NCBI GenBank assembly: GCA_963838375.1
Contig: CAWIQY010000016.1
Coordinates: forward strand, 372,001 to 436,000
Reading direction: 5' to 3'
DNA length: 64,000 bases
Origin: DVED01 sp963838375
Lineage (GTDB): Bacteria > Cyanobacteriota > Cyanobacteriia > Cyanobacteriales > Geitlerinemataceae
Shown: positions 56,386-64,000 of the stretch, piece after piece
Layout of the letters: the number at the start of each line of letters is the position of its first letter
Position numbering within the stretch: position 1 is the stretch's first letter
The notes under the pieces: generated by a model
Seen by the model: only the letters and a program-made list of their open reading frames with translations
Told to the model about the DNA's origin: nothing
Database searches by the model: none
Position numbers and translations under genes: made by a program

Positions 56386-56556
56386 GTGGCGGTTGAAACC
56401 GCAACTACAGAAACAAAACCCACCTACGTGGGTTCAAAAAAATTATTCCCAGTCCGCGCAGGTGAGTCAGCGCGGTCTTGGGGGTTTCCCCCATGAGCGA
56501 CTGACGAACCCGAAGGGCGGACTTCGTATCTGTCGCCGCGAATTCCATTCGCCCGT
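56386..56556. repeat. Dispersed GAAACCGC-type repeat
   Basis: Begins GGCGGTTGAAACCGC, includes CCCACCTACGTGGGTT and AGTCCGCGCAGGTGAGTC, and ends GTCGCCGCGAATTCCATTCG. Same family as 33661-33760 (inverted) and 63098-63152 (partial). It fills the space between cupS and the convergent exosortase A pair. Confidence 0.85.
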
Positions 56557-56594
56557 CCGATGATAGCTGAATCCTCAAAAACATCTTACCCCAA

Positions 56595-56623
56595 ATCCCC
56601 GACTTCTTCAATAAGCCGGGGAT
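56595..56623. terminator. Hairpin ATCCCCG...CGGGGAT
   Basis: Seven perfect base pairs extended by CTT/AAG inside. It stands 27 bp beyond the stop of the exosortase-A-associated gene and faces cupS on the other side, so it could serve both. Related to the hairpins at 25266 and 32640. Confidence 0.55.
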
Positions 56624-56649
56624 CTAACGTTGGCAAATAATGCCACCTG

Positions 56650-57351
56650 TTATAATTTAGGAAACTGGGGTTGCCACCACTCGTTCCACTCAAACCAAGC
56701 CGATTCTAAAAGTTTGTAGGTTTCTTTGGGGTTAGACCCTTCTAAAGGCATGGACATATACGTCCATAAACACCGATCGTCTCGCCATTTTTCCCGACCT
56801 AAAAAGGATGGAATAAGACGACTAAATTCGGTATCGTAGATATCTTGGTTGTGTTTGTATTGCTCCCGACTGAAGGTACTTTCGCCTCTGGGATTGATAC
56901 AGGCGCTCAGATAAGCGCGTTCTTTATCTGCTAACAAAACGTAAGAACCGACTTCGGGTTCGTAGCCGACTGTCGCATCTATTTTTTCATTTCGATCGGG
57001 TTGTTTATTTTCCTTTTTATCTTCTTGACTGCGGCGATCTTTAACGAAATTTTCAACTTCTCCTTGAGTCCGTAGAACGTAGCGCATTTCGATATCTAGG
57101 AGTCGATCGTTTTGACGATACTGATAGGTTCTACCTACCTGCAAAATCGATCCATCGGTATCGGGTTCGGGAAGGGGTTTCAATCGCTCACTTTCAACAG
57201 GTTGCCATTGTGTCAATGGTACATCAGGAGAAAACTCAAACGGGGTTAATTGTCCCATTCGCGGATCGAGTAACGCTTTTCCTAATACGAACCCAGCAGT
57301 TAGTAAGTTGAAGGCGAGTAGAGGCAATCGAGTTTGTTTCCAAGAAATCAT
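56650..57351 (-). CDS. Cyanoexosortase A system-associated protein
   Basis: 233 residues. One N-terminal membrane segment (LPLLAFNLLTAGFVLGKAL) is followed by an extracytoplasmic domain with ILQVGRTYQYRQNDRLLDIE, YVLLADKERAYLSACINPRG and DRCLWTYMSMPLEG. This matches the protein normally paired with cyanoexosortase A. Its role is unknown; EpsI-like proteins are comparable partners in other exosortase systems. It follows exosortase A by 129 bp on the same strand. Confidence 0.85.
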   Translation of the reverse strand: MISWKQTRLPLLAFNLLTAGFVLGKALLDPRMGQLTPFEFSPDVPLTQWQPVESERLKPLPEPDTDGSILQVGRTYQYRQNDRLLDIEMRYVLRTQGEVENFVKDRRSQEDKKENKQPDRNEKIDATVGYEPEVGSYVLLADKERAYLSACINPRGESTFSREQYKHNQDIYDTEFSRLIPSFLGREKWRDDRCLWTYMSMPLEGSNPKETYKLLESAWFEWNEWWQPQFPKL

Positions 57352-57480
57352 TTTCTCAACGGTTTTGGATGATTTTACTGAAGTGCGCGTTGTTTTTCTA
57401 GAGATATCAATAAATGACGATCGTCATTTATACAAAATAATCTACAATCTTGTTTCTGTTTTAATTCAATGTATTTCTAG

Positions 57481-58371
57481 TTATGAAGCAGATGGTAAAT
57501 TTGCATCGGGGTCTGAAGGATCGAGATCGTCTTTTTGGATCAGCAAGTAGCACACTCCACCAAATAGAAGAACGGCGATCGCACCGAAAATTTGCGAACC
57601 GTCGCCAACGTGCCAATAGTCGAAGGCTTTGTCGTCTCCTGTATTGGCAAGATATGCCATGATCAACACACGCACACCATTGACAAAAAATCCGACTAAA
57701 ATGGCTAAGACAGGAGTGAGGATTTTCCCGATTCGTTGAGTGGGAAACATGATGATGAATAATAACCCTAAGCGCAGCAAGAAATCGATCGAACTCGCGC
57801 CACTACAACCTTCATAGACTTTTACGACGGATTTTGGTAATATAAGAAAGACTCCATCTAAAGATACATCAAATCCAAAAATACCTAAAAATAGAGCTGA
57901 AAACTTAGCTGTCAAAGTCGTTAATTGTTCCCCGGTCAGGAAAGTCATTAAACTTTCTAAAATATGAGATAAAAATCGTTCGCCGGGGAGAGACAAAATG
58001 AAAAATGCTAGCAATTCTTGCCAATACTGCTGGAGTCCTCTGGCGCCGGAGGCAATCAGACCCAAACCCAAACCAAAAATAAAGGGTAAAGCCTGAAGAA
58101 ACGGTCCACCGCTGGAAAGTTGTGATGTCTTAAAGAGGGCTAAGGATAAAATTACCGTTCCAAAAAGCGTCGCAAACAGATTGCTCTCGAGGGTATAAGT
58201 GTCTTTGCGATCCCAGATTTGAGAGACGGTGGCTCCCAAAAAGATGACGCTAATGCTGAGCGTTTTAATATCTCCAGTTTTCCAGGTTAATCCCAGATGA
58301 ATCGTCAAGAGGCTAACGGCGATCGCCAGTAACCAGTATTTGGGTTGGCGAGCTAATTTCAATGCATACAT
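57481..58371 (-). CDS. crtA: Cyanoexosortase A
   Basis: 296 residues, about eight membrane helices. The catalytic residues are visible: Cys in VVKVYEGCSGASSIDF, Arg in GFFVNGVRVLIMAYL and His in FDYWHVGDGSQIF. It cleaves and transfers PEP-CTERM proteins at the inner membrane. The associated protein lies directly downstream. With cyanoexosortase B at 17733 the genome has both cyanobacterial types. The symbol follows exosortase nomenclature and should not be confused with carotenoid crtA. Confidence 0.9.
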   Translation of the reverse strand: MYALKLARQPKYWLLAIAVSLLTIHLGLTWKTGDIKTLSISVIFLGATVSQIWDRKDTYTLESNLFATLFGTVILSLALFKTSQLSSGGPFLQALPFIFGLGLGLIASGARGLQQYWQELLAFFILSLPGERFLSHILESLMTFLTGEQLTTLTAKFSALFLGIFGFDVSLDGVFLILPKSVVKVYEGCSGASSIDFLLRLGLLFIIMFPTQRIGKILTPVLAILVGFFVNGVRVLIMAYLANTGDDKAFDYWHVGDGSQIFGAIAVLLFGGVCYLLIQKDDLDPSDPDANLPSAS

Positions 58372-58706
58372 GAGCAGACGATCGAATTAGATAGGGTTGA
58401 CAACAGATAGCTACTTTCTTTGGGGTACTCTATCCCCACAAGGACGATGGTCATTCGTCCCTCCTCTTTTTTATCTTATCCCCGTTCTCGACTAAAATTC
58501 CGGAACGAAAGGCGGAACTAGATCCATTAAAATCTTTATATAACAACGGTTATAGCCCGATCGGACAGTCAAATTACTGAACTTTTTTGACGATAAACAT
58601 CTGACCCTAAGCAAATATACTGAGTGAGGTATCCGCAACCGGAAATCGATCGAAGCGTGAATTATTCCGTTCTCTCAAAACCAATACCCCAAAAGCCCGA
58701 TCGAAT
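58372..58706. other. Intergenic region upstream of recF, nothing assigned
   Basis: 335 bp between the divergent exosortase A and recF genes. A small palindrome GGGGTACTCTATCCCC lies near 58419. No RNA or reading frame supported. Confidence 0.4.
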
Positions 58707-59855
58707 ATGTATCTGAAAATGCTGCACCTGCGACAATTTCGGAACTACGGGGAACAGCAGGTGAAGTTTCAAGCCCCGAAAACGATTTTGGTGGGCGATA
58801 ACGCCCAAGGCAAATCAAATCTTCTCGAGGGTGTGGCATTGCTGTCTACCCTGAAAAGTTCCCGCGCAAAGAGCGATCGCGATTTAATCTCCAATGGCGC
58901 ATCCACAGCGCAGCTTGTCGGCACTCTGGAACGGCAAACCGGCTTGACTGAAATGGCAATCACCCTGCGACGTACCGGGCGGCGAACTGTAGCTCTCGAT
59001 CGCGAAAGTTGTCGCCGACAGCTCGATTTTCTCGGCATTCTCAACATGGTGGAGTTTTCCAGCCTAGATTTAGATCTCGTGCGCGGCGCCCCCGAATCCC
59101 GACGGCGGTGGCTGGATAATTTAGTGGTTCAACTCGAACCCGTTTACGCTCACATCGCCAAACAGTACGATCGCATTCTCCGCCAGCGCAACGCCCTAGT
59201 GCGCCAACATCGCCGCCTGCTTCAAGGCATCTCAGATGCCCCTCCTCCGAGTACTACATTACCGGTTTTCGACTTGCAACTGGCAACGGAGGGTACCAAA
59301 GTCATGCGGCGCAGATGGCGAGCATTAGCTCGTCTGACTCCCTTAGCCCAAGCTTGGCATCAAGCTATTAGCGGTCAGCAAGAGAAACTGGAGATCTCCT
59401 ATGCTGCCAATGTTGAGACCATCGAGGAAAACACCGAACCGGAACAGTTGCGACAAACCTTTCTCCATCGACTCGAGCAAAAAGCGATCGCCGAAACCCA
59501 TCAAGGCACAACCCTCGTCGGTCCCCACCGCGATGAAATCGTCTTGACCATTAACGATACCCCCGCCCGTCAGTACGGCTCCCAAGGGCAGCAGCGCACC
59601 TTAGTGCTGGCGCTCAAACTTGCCGAGTTGCAACTGATCGAAGAAGTCGTCGGCGAACCTCCCATTCTCCTGCTCGACGATGTGCTTGCCGAACTCGATC
59701 TCCACCGCCAACGGCAACTACTCGAAGCGATCGAAGATCGCTTCCAAACCTTGATTTCCACTACCCATCTGGGCGCTTTTGACACCCAATGGCTGCGAGC
59801 GTCTCAAATTCTCTCTGTGCGAGCGGGACAAGTGACGAAAAATTCCCCGGATTGA
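58707..59855 (+). CDS. recF: DNA replication and repair protein RecF
   Basis: 382 residues, SMC-like ATPase that loads RecA at gaps with RecO and RecR. Walker A is GDNAQGKSN (residues 30-38), the signature motif is RQYGSQGQQRTLVLAL and Walker B is ILLLDDVLAELD. RECF-specific ISTTHLGAF follows. Full length. Not adjacent to dnaA or dnaN, which is normal for cyanobacteria. Confidence 0.96.
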   Translation: MYLKMLHLRQFRNYGEQQVKFQAPKTILVGDNAQGKSNLLEGVALLSTLKSSRAKSDRDLISNGASTAQLVGTLERQTGLTEMAITLRRTGRRTVALDRESCRRQLDFLGILNMVEFSSLDLDLVRGAPESRRRWLDNLVVQLEPVYAHIAKQYDRILRQRNALVRQHRRLLQGISDAPPPSTTLPVFDLQLATEGTKVMRRRWRALARLTPLAQAWHQAISGQQEKLEISYAANVETIEENTEPEQLRQTFLHRLEQKAIAETHQGTTLVGPHRDEIVLTINDTPARQYGSQGQQRTLVLALKLAELQLIEEVVGEPPILLLDDVLAELDLHRQRQLLEAIEDRFQTLISTTHLGAFDTQWLRASQILSVRAGQVTKNSPD

Positions 59856-59905
59856 TGGATTTCGCCTTTCCCTTCCCAATTGGGTCAGAATTTTGTATGT
59901 TTGCT

Positions 59906-59911
59906 TATAAT
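59906..59911 (+). promoter_or_regulatory. Candidate -10 box for rpaA
   Basis: TATAAT matches the -10 consensus in TTTGCTTATAATTGTGAC, 96 bp before the rpaA start. No good -35 hexamer lies 17 bases upstream, so it may depend on an activator. Position and motif only. Confidence 0.3.
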
Positions 59912-60006
59912 TGTGACAAAATGTTTAGAACTTCTAAAAAAGTTCATAGAGACCGTCAAGCCCACTCAATGCAAGCCAGCCTGCTCCTAATTCTTTTTTA
60001 CCAACA

Positions 60007-60765
60007 ATGCCTCGAATCTTAGTTATCGATGACGACCCGGCAATTTCAGAGCTTGTCTCGATCAATTTAGAAATGGCGGGATACGATGTCACCCAAGCCG
60101 AAGATGGAATCAAAGGTCAGGCGCTCGCTGTCCAGCTTGTTCCCGATATGATCCTCTTGGATCTGATGCTGCCCAAAGTCGATGGATTTACCGTTTGCCA
60201 GCGTTTGCGACGCGACGAGCGTACGGCGGATATTCCCGTGCTGATGCTAACTGCCTTGAGCCAAACTCAAGACAAGGTAGAGGGGTTTAATGCAGGAGCT
60301 GACGATTACCTGACAAAACCCTTTGAGTTGGAAGAAATGCTGGCACGGGTGCGGGCACTGCTGCGACGAACCGATCGCATTCCCCAAGCTGCCAAACACG
60401 CAGAAATCCTCAGCTACGGGGTTTTGACCCTGGTTCCCGAGCGGTTTGAAGCCATTTGGTTCGACAAAACGGTCAAACTGACGCATTTAGAGTTCGAGTT
60501 GCTGCATTGCTTGCTCCAGCGTCACGGTCAAACGGTATCTCCCAGCGAAATCCTTAAGGAAGTTTGGGGCTACGATCCCGACGACGACATCGAAACGATT
60601 CGGGTTCATATCCGACATCTGAGAACCAAAATGGAACCCGATCCGCGCCATCCTCGCTATATTAAAACGGTTTATGGTGCTGGGTATTGTCTGGAGTTGC
60701 CCAATAATGGATACGCCAACGAAGAAGCCTCTCCCGTGGAGTCTCCCGAAGCCGAAGTGTCTTAA
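60007..60765 (+). CDS. rpaA: OmpR-type response regulator RpaA
   Basis: 252 residues. Receiver domain with phospho-acceptor Asp52 in ILLDLMLPKVDGF and Lys in DDYLTKPFELEE. The winged-helix DNA-binding domain contains KLTHLEFELLHCLLQRHGQT and ETIRVHIRHLRTKMEPD. The sequence PRILVIDDDPAISELV and DERTADIPVLMLTAL matches RpaA rather than RpaB/Ycf27. RpaA is the master clock-output regulator phosphorylated by SasA and also affects phycobilisome energy transfer. Confidence 0.9.
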   Translation: MPRILVIDDDPAISELVSINLEMAGYDVTQAEDGIKGQALAVQLVPDMILLDLMLPKVDGFTVCQRLRRDERTADIPVLMLTALSQTQDKVEGFNAGADDYLTKPFELEEMLARVRALLRRTDRIPQAAKHAEILSYGVLTLVPERFEAIWFDKTVKLTHLEFELLHCLLQRHGQTVSPSEILKEVWGYDPDDDIETIRVHIRHLRTKMEPDPRHPRYIKTVYGAGYCLELPNNGYANEEASPVESPEAEVS

Positions 60766-60796
60766 TCGATCGCACATCGAGCTATACCAAAAATAG

Positions 60797-61309
60797 ATGA
60801 GTTCTCCCACAATTCCCTCCCCCAACCCGAACAGTCCCGATCTCGCCGACGATCGAGATAGTTTCGCCATCACTTTTGCTCCCCTTTCCTTGGAGGAAAT
60901 TTACGCCCGTACTGACGATGCGGCAAATGGGGCTGTGGTGGTGATGAGTGGGATGGTGCGCGACAACACCGATGGCAGAACTGTGCAGTCTCTGGAGTAT
61001 CAGGCATACGCGCCGATGGCATTGCAGGTGTTTCGGCAAATTGCTACCGAAATTCGCCATCGATGGTCGGATGTCACCCGAGTTGCCATTCATCACCGCA
61101 CTGGACGGTTAACTGTGGGCGAAATCAGCGTCTTGGTGGCTGTGGGCTGTCCCCATCGATCGGAGGCTTTTGAGGCTTGCCGCTACGCCATCGATACGCT
61201 CAAACACAATGCCCCGATCTGGAAGAAAGAACATTGGGCAGATGGCTCTAGTAGTTGGGTGAGTATTGGGGCGTGCGAAGTTGTCGGGGCGCCGTCTTCG
61301 GGCGACTAG
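60797..61309 (+). CDS. moaE: Molybdopterin synthase catalytic subunit
   Basis: 170 residues. Transfers sulfur from MoaD thiocarboxylate to precursor Z. NGAVVVMSGMVRDNTDGRTV, LEYQAYAPMALQVFRQI, VAIHHRTGRLTVGEISVLVA and LKHNAPIWKKEHWADG hold the conserved Arg, His and Lys residues. The first 25 residues are a non-conserved Pro/Asp-rich extension. It begins 31 bp after rpaA, so read-through is possible. The cofactor serves nitrate reductase, fitting the NarM-like gene at 27153. Confidence 0.93.
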   Translation: MSSPTIPSPNPNSPDLADDRDSFAITFAPLSLEEIYARTDDAANGAVVVMSGMVRDNTDGRTVQSLEYQAYAPMALQVFRQIATEIRHRWSDVTRVAIHHRTGRLTVGEISVLVAVGCPHRSEAFEACRYAIDTLKHNAPIWKKEHWADGSSSWVSIGACEVVGAPSSGD

Positions 61310-61357
61310 ATATCGCGATGAGGAGGTCTGTACGGTGAGGAGAATTGGACTTTAGGG

Positions 61358-61444
61358 TTGGTGCAACGGGTAGAGGCAGGCCAACTGAAAATTGTCGGCG
61401 GTCGGTATGACTTGGATACGGGAGAAGTTGTGACGATCGTCTGA
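61358..61444 (+). pseudogene. Beta-carbonic anhydrase C-terminal fragment
   Basis: 28 codons read LVQRVEAGQLKIVGGRYDLD, TGEVVTIV, then TGA. This is the characteristic last segment of beta-class carbonic anhydrases. No zinc-site region precedes it; the moaE stop is only 48 bp upstream. A remnant, not a gene. Confidence 0.6.
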
Positions 61445-61721
61445 TGTCATTTGTCCTCACTGAAAACCCAAAATCAAATCGATTATTTTTGTTTATCGTA
61501 CGATAAGTAGTTATAGCTTCGCCCCCGACTTAGGATAGCAAATTCCAAAACCCCTGTCAACTCGTTCTCCAATTGACGCTATTCTCAATAATTTAGGGAA
61601 ATTTGGGGTAGTTTCAGACAAAATTTCCGTTGGCGACACCAATTTTTGGGCAGCGGACATTCTCGAAGCCCGATCGGCAAGTATCATAAAAGCGGAGAAC
61701 CTGCGATCGACTTGTGCATCC
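61445..61721. other. Intergenic region with short dispersed motif
   Basis: Between the carbonic anhydrase scrap and the ATPase gene. The motif GTACGATAAGTAGTTATAGC (61497 on) closely matches one at 2009 (GTACAATAAGTAGTCATAGC), both followed by TTCGCC. Nothing else assigned. Confidence 0.4.
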
Positions 61722-63011
61722 ATGAATCAAGACTTGCTAGACCAGTTAGAGATTGCCTATCGGGATCTCGACCTCTTCCCATTAATCGAACCCGAGGATA
61801 TCGAGAAATTTCGGGTGGAGTACGGTCGCGAGGTTTTGGTGCGTCTGAAGCGGGAAGTGGAAGCCTCCGAAAAAAAAGGCAAACTGATTTTCGCCGGACA
61901 TCGGGGTTGCGGGAAATCGACGCTGTTGAAGCAGTTTTCCGTGGCAATGAAGGATAAATACTTTGTTGTATTTTTCTCCATAGCTGACTTAATCGAGATG
62001 TCCGATGTCAGCCATGTCAATATTTTGTACTCCATCGGATTGATGCTGCTAAGCAAAGCCTCGAAAGTCAAAGCTCCGGTGGCAAAGGATATCCAGCAGA
62101 CGTTGATCGGTTGGATCGAAACCACTCGCAAAGAGACAGGAGAAGCCGAAACCAAGTCCGAGTTGGGAATAGGGACGGATTTTGTAAAGGTTCTCACCGC
62201 CAAACTGCAACAAGAACGAACCTTTCGCCAAGAGATCGAACGTACTTACGATCGAAAAATTTCTGATTTGGTACAGAAACTCGATCGGCTGGCAGCGACG
62301 ATCCAGACGCACACAAAAAAGCCAGTTTTGGTGATTATCGATGACTTAGATAAGTTGGACTTGAGCCTCGTCGAGTCGATCTATCGCCAAAATATCAAAG
62401 CGCTGTTTTCCCCAGCGTTTAAGATGGTGCTGACGATTCCGATCGCCGCGGTTCGGGAGCCGACGGTGATGGGTGCGCTGACCTCCGAAGGCATCGTCCG
62501 ATCGCAGCTTTTTCCCGTGACGAAGTTCTATCACCGCACCGATTGTCACAAACCCGATGCCGTTCCTATCGAAAAGCATATCAAACTGTTCGAGAAAGTG
62601 CTAGCGAAACGCTTTCCACCGGGATTGTTGAAACCGGAAACCGGACGCAAACTGGTGTTGTTGAGCGGTGGGGTGATGCGGGAACTGGTGCGGTTGGCAC
62701 GGGAATGCTGTACGGAATGTATGGTGCAGATCGAGATCGAACCCGATCGAGACGAGATGCAAATCGACGATGAAATTTTAGCCGGAGCCGTCCGCAATCT
62801 CCGCAACGATTTCGCACGGCAGTTGCCACCCAGTTACTACCCGGTTTTGGTACAAGTCTATCAAACCCTGAAAGCTGTGGAAGGGGAGGAATTTGTCAAA
62901 CTTCTACATGGGTTGATGGTGTTGGAATACGAAAATGATGCGCTGTGGTTCGATGTTCATCCCCTGGTGCAGGATTTGCTGCGACGTGAGGGGTACATGG
63001 AAGGGAAGTAG
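61722..63011 (+). CDS. P-loop ATPase (STAND/KAP-like)
   Basis: 429 residues. Walker A in LIFAGHRGCGKSTLLKQF (about residues 57-72), a coiled-coil-like stretch (RTFRQEIERTYDRKISDLVQ), and Walker B in VLVIIDDLDKLDLSLVESIY, with a VVFFSIADLIEM strand between. The C-terminal half is helical with a winged-helix feel (VLEYENDALWFDVHPLVQDL). Similar ATPases occur in cyanobacteria next to TPR proteins, as here. A signalling or conflict role is possible but I recognise no named system. Confidence 0.75.
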   Translation: MNQDLLDQLEIAYRDLDLFPLIEPEDIEKFRVEYGREVLVRLKREVEASEKKGKLIFAGHRGCGKSTLLKQFSVAMKDKYFVVFFSIADLIEMSDVSHVNILYSIGLMLLSKASKVKAPVAKDIQQTLIGWIETTRKETGEAETKSELGIGTDFVKVLTAKLQQERTFRQEIERTYDRKISDLVQKLDRLAATIQTHTKKPVLVIIDDLDKLDLSLVESIYRQNIKALFSPAFKMVLTIPIAAVREPTVMGALTSEGIVRSQLFPVTKFYHRTDCHKPDAVPIEKHIKLFEKVLAKRFPPGLLKPETGRKLVLLSGGVMRELVRLARECCTECMVQIEIEPDRDEMQIDDEILAGAVRNLRNDFARQLPPSYYPVLVQVYQTLKAVEGEEFVKLLHGLMVLEYENDALWFDVHPLVQDLLRREGYMEGK

Positions 63012-63097
63012 GTTGGGTTCAGTGGTATTCATGTGAACTGGCGATGGAAAATCGCGCCGACACGATCGAAATCCGCCTAATCTATCTGATTAATGTC

Positions 63098-63152
63098 TTA
63101 ACCTGCGCAGGCAGGTTTCGATTCTGTAGATGCGGTTTCAACCGCCCCATCT
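63098..63152. repeat. Partial dispersed GAAACCGC-type repeat
   Basis: Contains TAACCTGCGCAGGCAGGTT and GCGGTTTCAACCGCC, matching parts of the repeats at 33661 and 56386. It lies between the ATPase and the TPR gene. Confidence 0.7.
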
Positions 63153-63160
63153 ATCCGATA

Positions 63161-63216
63161 CAATCTACAATTTCCAATCTACAATTTCCAATCTACAATT
63201 TCCAATCTACCATTTC
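63161..63216 (+). repeat. Four tandem copies of a 14-mer (CAATCTACAATTTC)
   Basis: Exactly four head-to-tail copies; the last has one change (CAATCTACCATTTC). It ends six bases before the start codon of the next gene, so it occupies the leader and may affect translation initiation. Confidence 0.95.
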
Positions 63217-63221
63217 AGGTA

Positions 63222-64000
63222 ATGAGCAAAAAATCGGAACCGACGGAGATAGAACGCGAGAATCGGCGCAACCTGCGGCGGTTGGTGTTGTCGATGCAAG
63301 CAAGCTTGGGGAAGTTGAACTTGCTGGTGGGGATTTGCGACAATTCCCAGTATCGGGATACGATCGTCCACAGCTACGAAACCGAACTGCAAGCCAAAGG
63401 GGTGGCGTGTTATCGAGTGAAGATCGATCGCGATCGTCCTAGCTTAAAACAAGTGTTGCTCGATTGGCAAGACCGAGAACCCCAGCTTCAGTCAGATTCC
63501 CCGAAAATTGTCACCGTACAAGGCGCCGATACCCTGTTGGCAATTCGGATGGGAGAACCCAAATCGCCACAGGAACAGTTTTTCTTTTCCGCACAGTGGA
63601 CGCGAGAAGGATTGCGGCAGTTTCAGTTTCCCGTCGTTATTTGGGTGACAGAAGCGATCGCCCGGAATTTGGCGCAACTGGCGCCGGATTTTTGGAGTTG
63701 GCGGGGTGGGGTGTTTGAATTTCGCCAACCCATCGGGTATACGTTACCGTCTGTTGTCGGGACGACTGCCATCGAATCCAGTCGAGAATCTTATTCCCCC
63801 GAACCCATTGCCGACCCCACAGAACTGCAACAGCAAATTGAGAGTTTGTTGGCGGAAGATCCAGATTCGCCGTTGTTAAGAAGTTTGTATTCCAGTTTGG
63901 GGAAAATCTATTATCAACGTTTGGAACAAGGGAAAGCCACAGACTACCCCCAAGAACAGCAACACGCCATCGCTGCCTTCCAAAAGTCGATCGATCTGGC
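63222..64000 (+). CDS. TPR protein with N-terminal degenerate NTPase-like domain, runs off window
   Basis: ATG 63222, 259 codons seen. A charged, helical start (SKKSEPTEIERENRRNLRRL) leads to a domain with LNLLVGICDNSQYRDTIV, VVIWVTEAIARNLAQLAPDF and WSWRGGVFEF. It resembles the STAND-like N-terminal domain of cyanobacterial TPR proteins but lacks a Walker A GKS. After an acidic linker the first TPR appears (LYSSLGKIYYQRLEQGKATD). It sits 210 bp after the P-loop ATPase on the same strand and probably works with it. The remainder lies outside the window. Confidence 0.7.
   Translation, partial: MSKKSEPTEIERENRRNLRRLVLSMQASLGKLNLLVGICDNSQYRDTIVHSYETELQAKGVACYRVKIDRDRPSLKQVLLDWQDREPQLQSDSPKIVTVQGADTLLAIRMGEPKSPQEQFFFSAQWTREGLRQFQFPVVIWVTEAIARNLAQLAPDFWSWRGGVFEFRQPIGYTLPSVVGTTAIESSRESYSPEPIADPTELQQQIESLLAEDPDSPLLRSLYSSLGKIYYQRLEQGKATDYPQEQQHAIAAFQKSIDL

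Noticed and set aside
60007..60765. Assignment as RpaB (Ycf27)
   Set aside because: The N-terminus and receiver sequence match RpaA as remembered; RpaB starts differently and has another receiver signature.
1..64000. tRNA, rRNA and tmRNA genes
   Set aside because: No GTTCGAATC-type T-arm with a matching acceptor stem and no rRNA core sequence was seen on either strand.

Overview
The window is cyanobacterial chromosome. The evidence is the CO2-uptake NDH-1 operon (ndhF3-ndhD3-cupA-cupS), the response regulator RpaA, two cyanoexosortases, a high-light-inducible protein, a Tic22-like protein, an SLH-type porin, a DUF3177 membrane protein, and very frequent CGATCG/HIP1-like octamers. The abundance of TPR/CHAT proteins, an orthocaspase, heptanucleotide tandem repeats, palindromic dispersed repeats and many small decayed toxin-antitoxin-like genes points to a large-genome filamentous lineage. 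I cannot name the genus.

Layout. 1-3.6 kb: 5' part of a PBP1A gene, an M23 peptidase scrap and a frameshifted cysteine desulfurase. 3.7-11.5 kb: a TPR-CHAT protein carrying palindromic repeats in frame, an HNH nuclease with decayed partner genes, a DUF559 nuclease, an orthocaspase and a histidine kinase. 11.5-12.6 kb: remains of a RAYT transposase and a secreted protease. 12.6-25 kb: mostly housekeeping and conserved genes (TldD, DUF3177, serine hydrolase, DegT aminotransferase, cyanoexosortase B, HisH, C15 peptidase, FHA, Hlip, glycosyltransferase, Tic22, PrmC). 25-32 kb: porin, nitrate-reductase-associated protein, a likely structured RNA, and a giant secreted propeller-phosphatase-RTX protein. 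32-34 kb: a debris field with a PEP-CTERM tail, TPR tails and a broken HEPN/MNT pair. 34-38 kb: guaA, a glycosyltransferase and a methyltransferase.

38-48.7 kb is the most interesting region. nadC, nadB and nadA lie on one strand. Between nadB and nadA, also on that strand, are an SDR remnant, a plant-type nicotinamidase, a TauD/gamma-butyrobetaine-hydroxylase-like dioxygenase, a MurL-like PP-loop protein, a sulfotransferase and a zinc-type dehydrogenase whose start codon overlaps the nadA stop. A DUF4058 gene has apparently been inserted in the middle, leaving a duplicated 5' end of the nicotinamidase gene. This looks like an NAD or pyridine-linked biosynthetic cluster that I do not recognise; its product is unknown.

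49-64 kb: a small nuclease, an SLH protein, the inducible CO2-uptake operon, the cyanoexosortase A pair, recF, rpaA, moaE, a carbonic anhydrase scrap, and a P-loop ATPase followed by a TPR protein that runs off the right end.

At least ten genes carry apparent indels or stops. Several are single-base changes in homopolymers of otherwise well-conserved genes, which may be assembly errors. Others carry several lesions and look like genuine decay.
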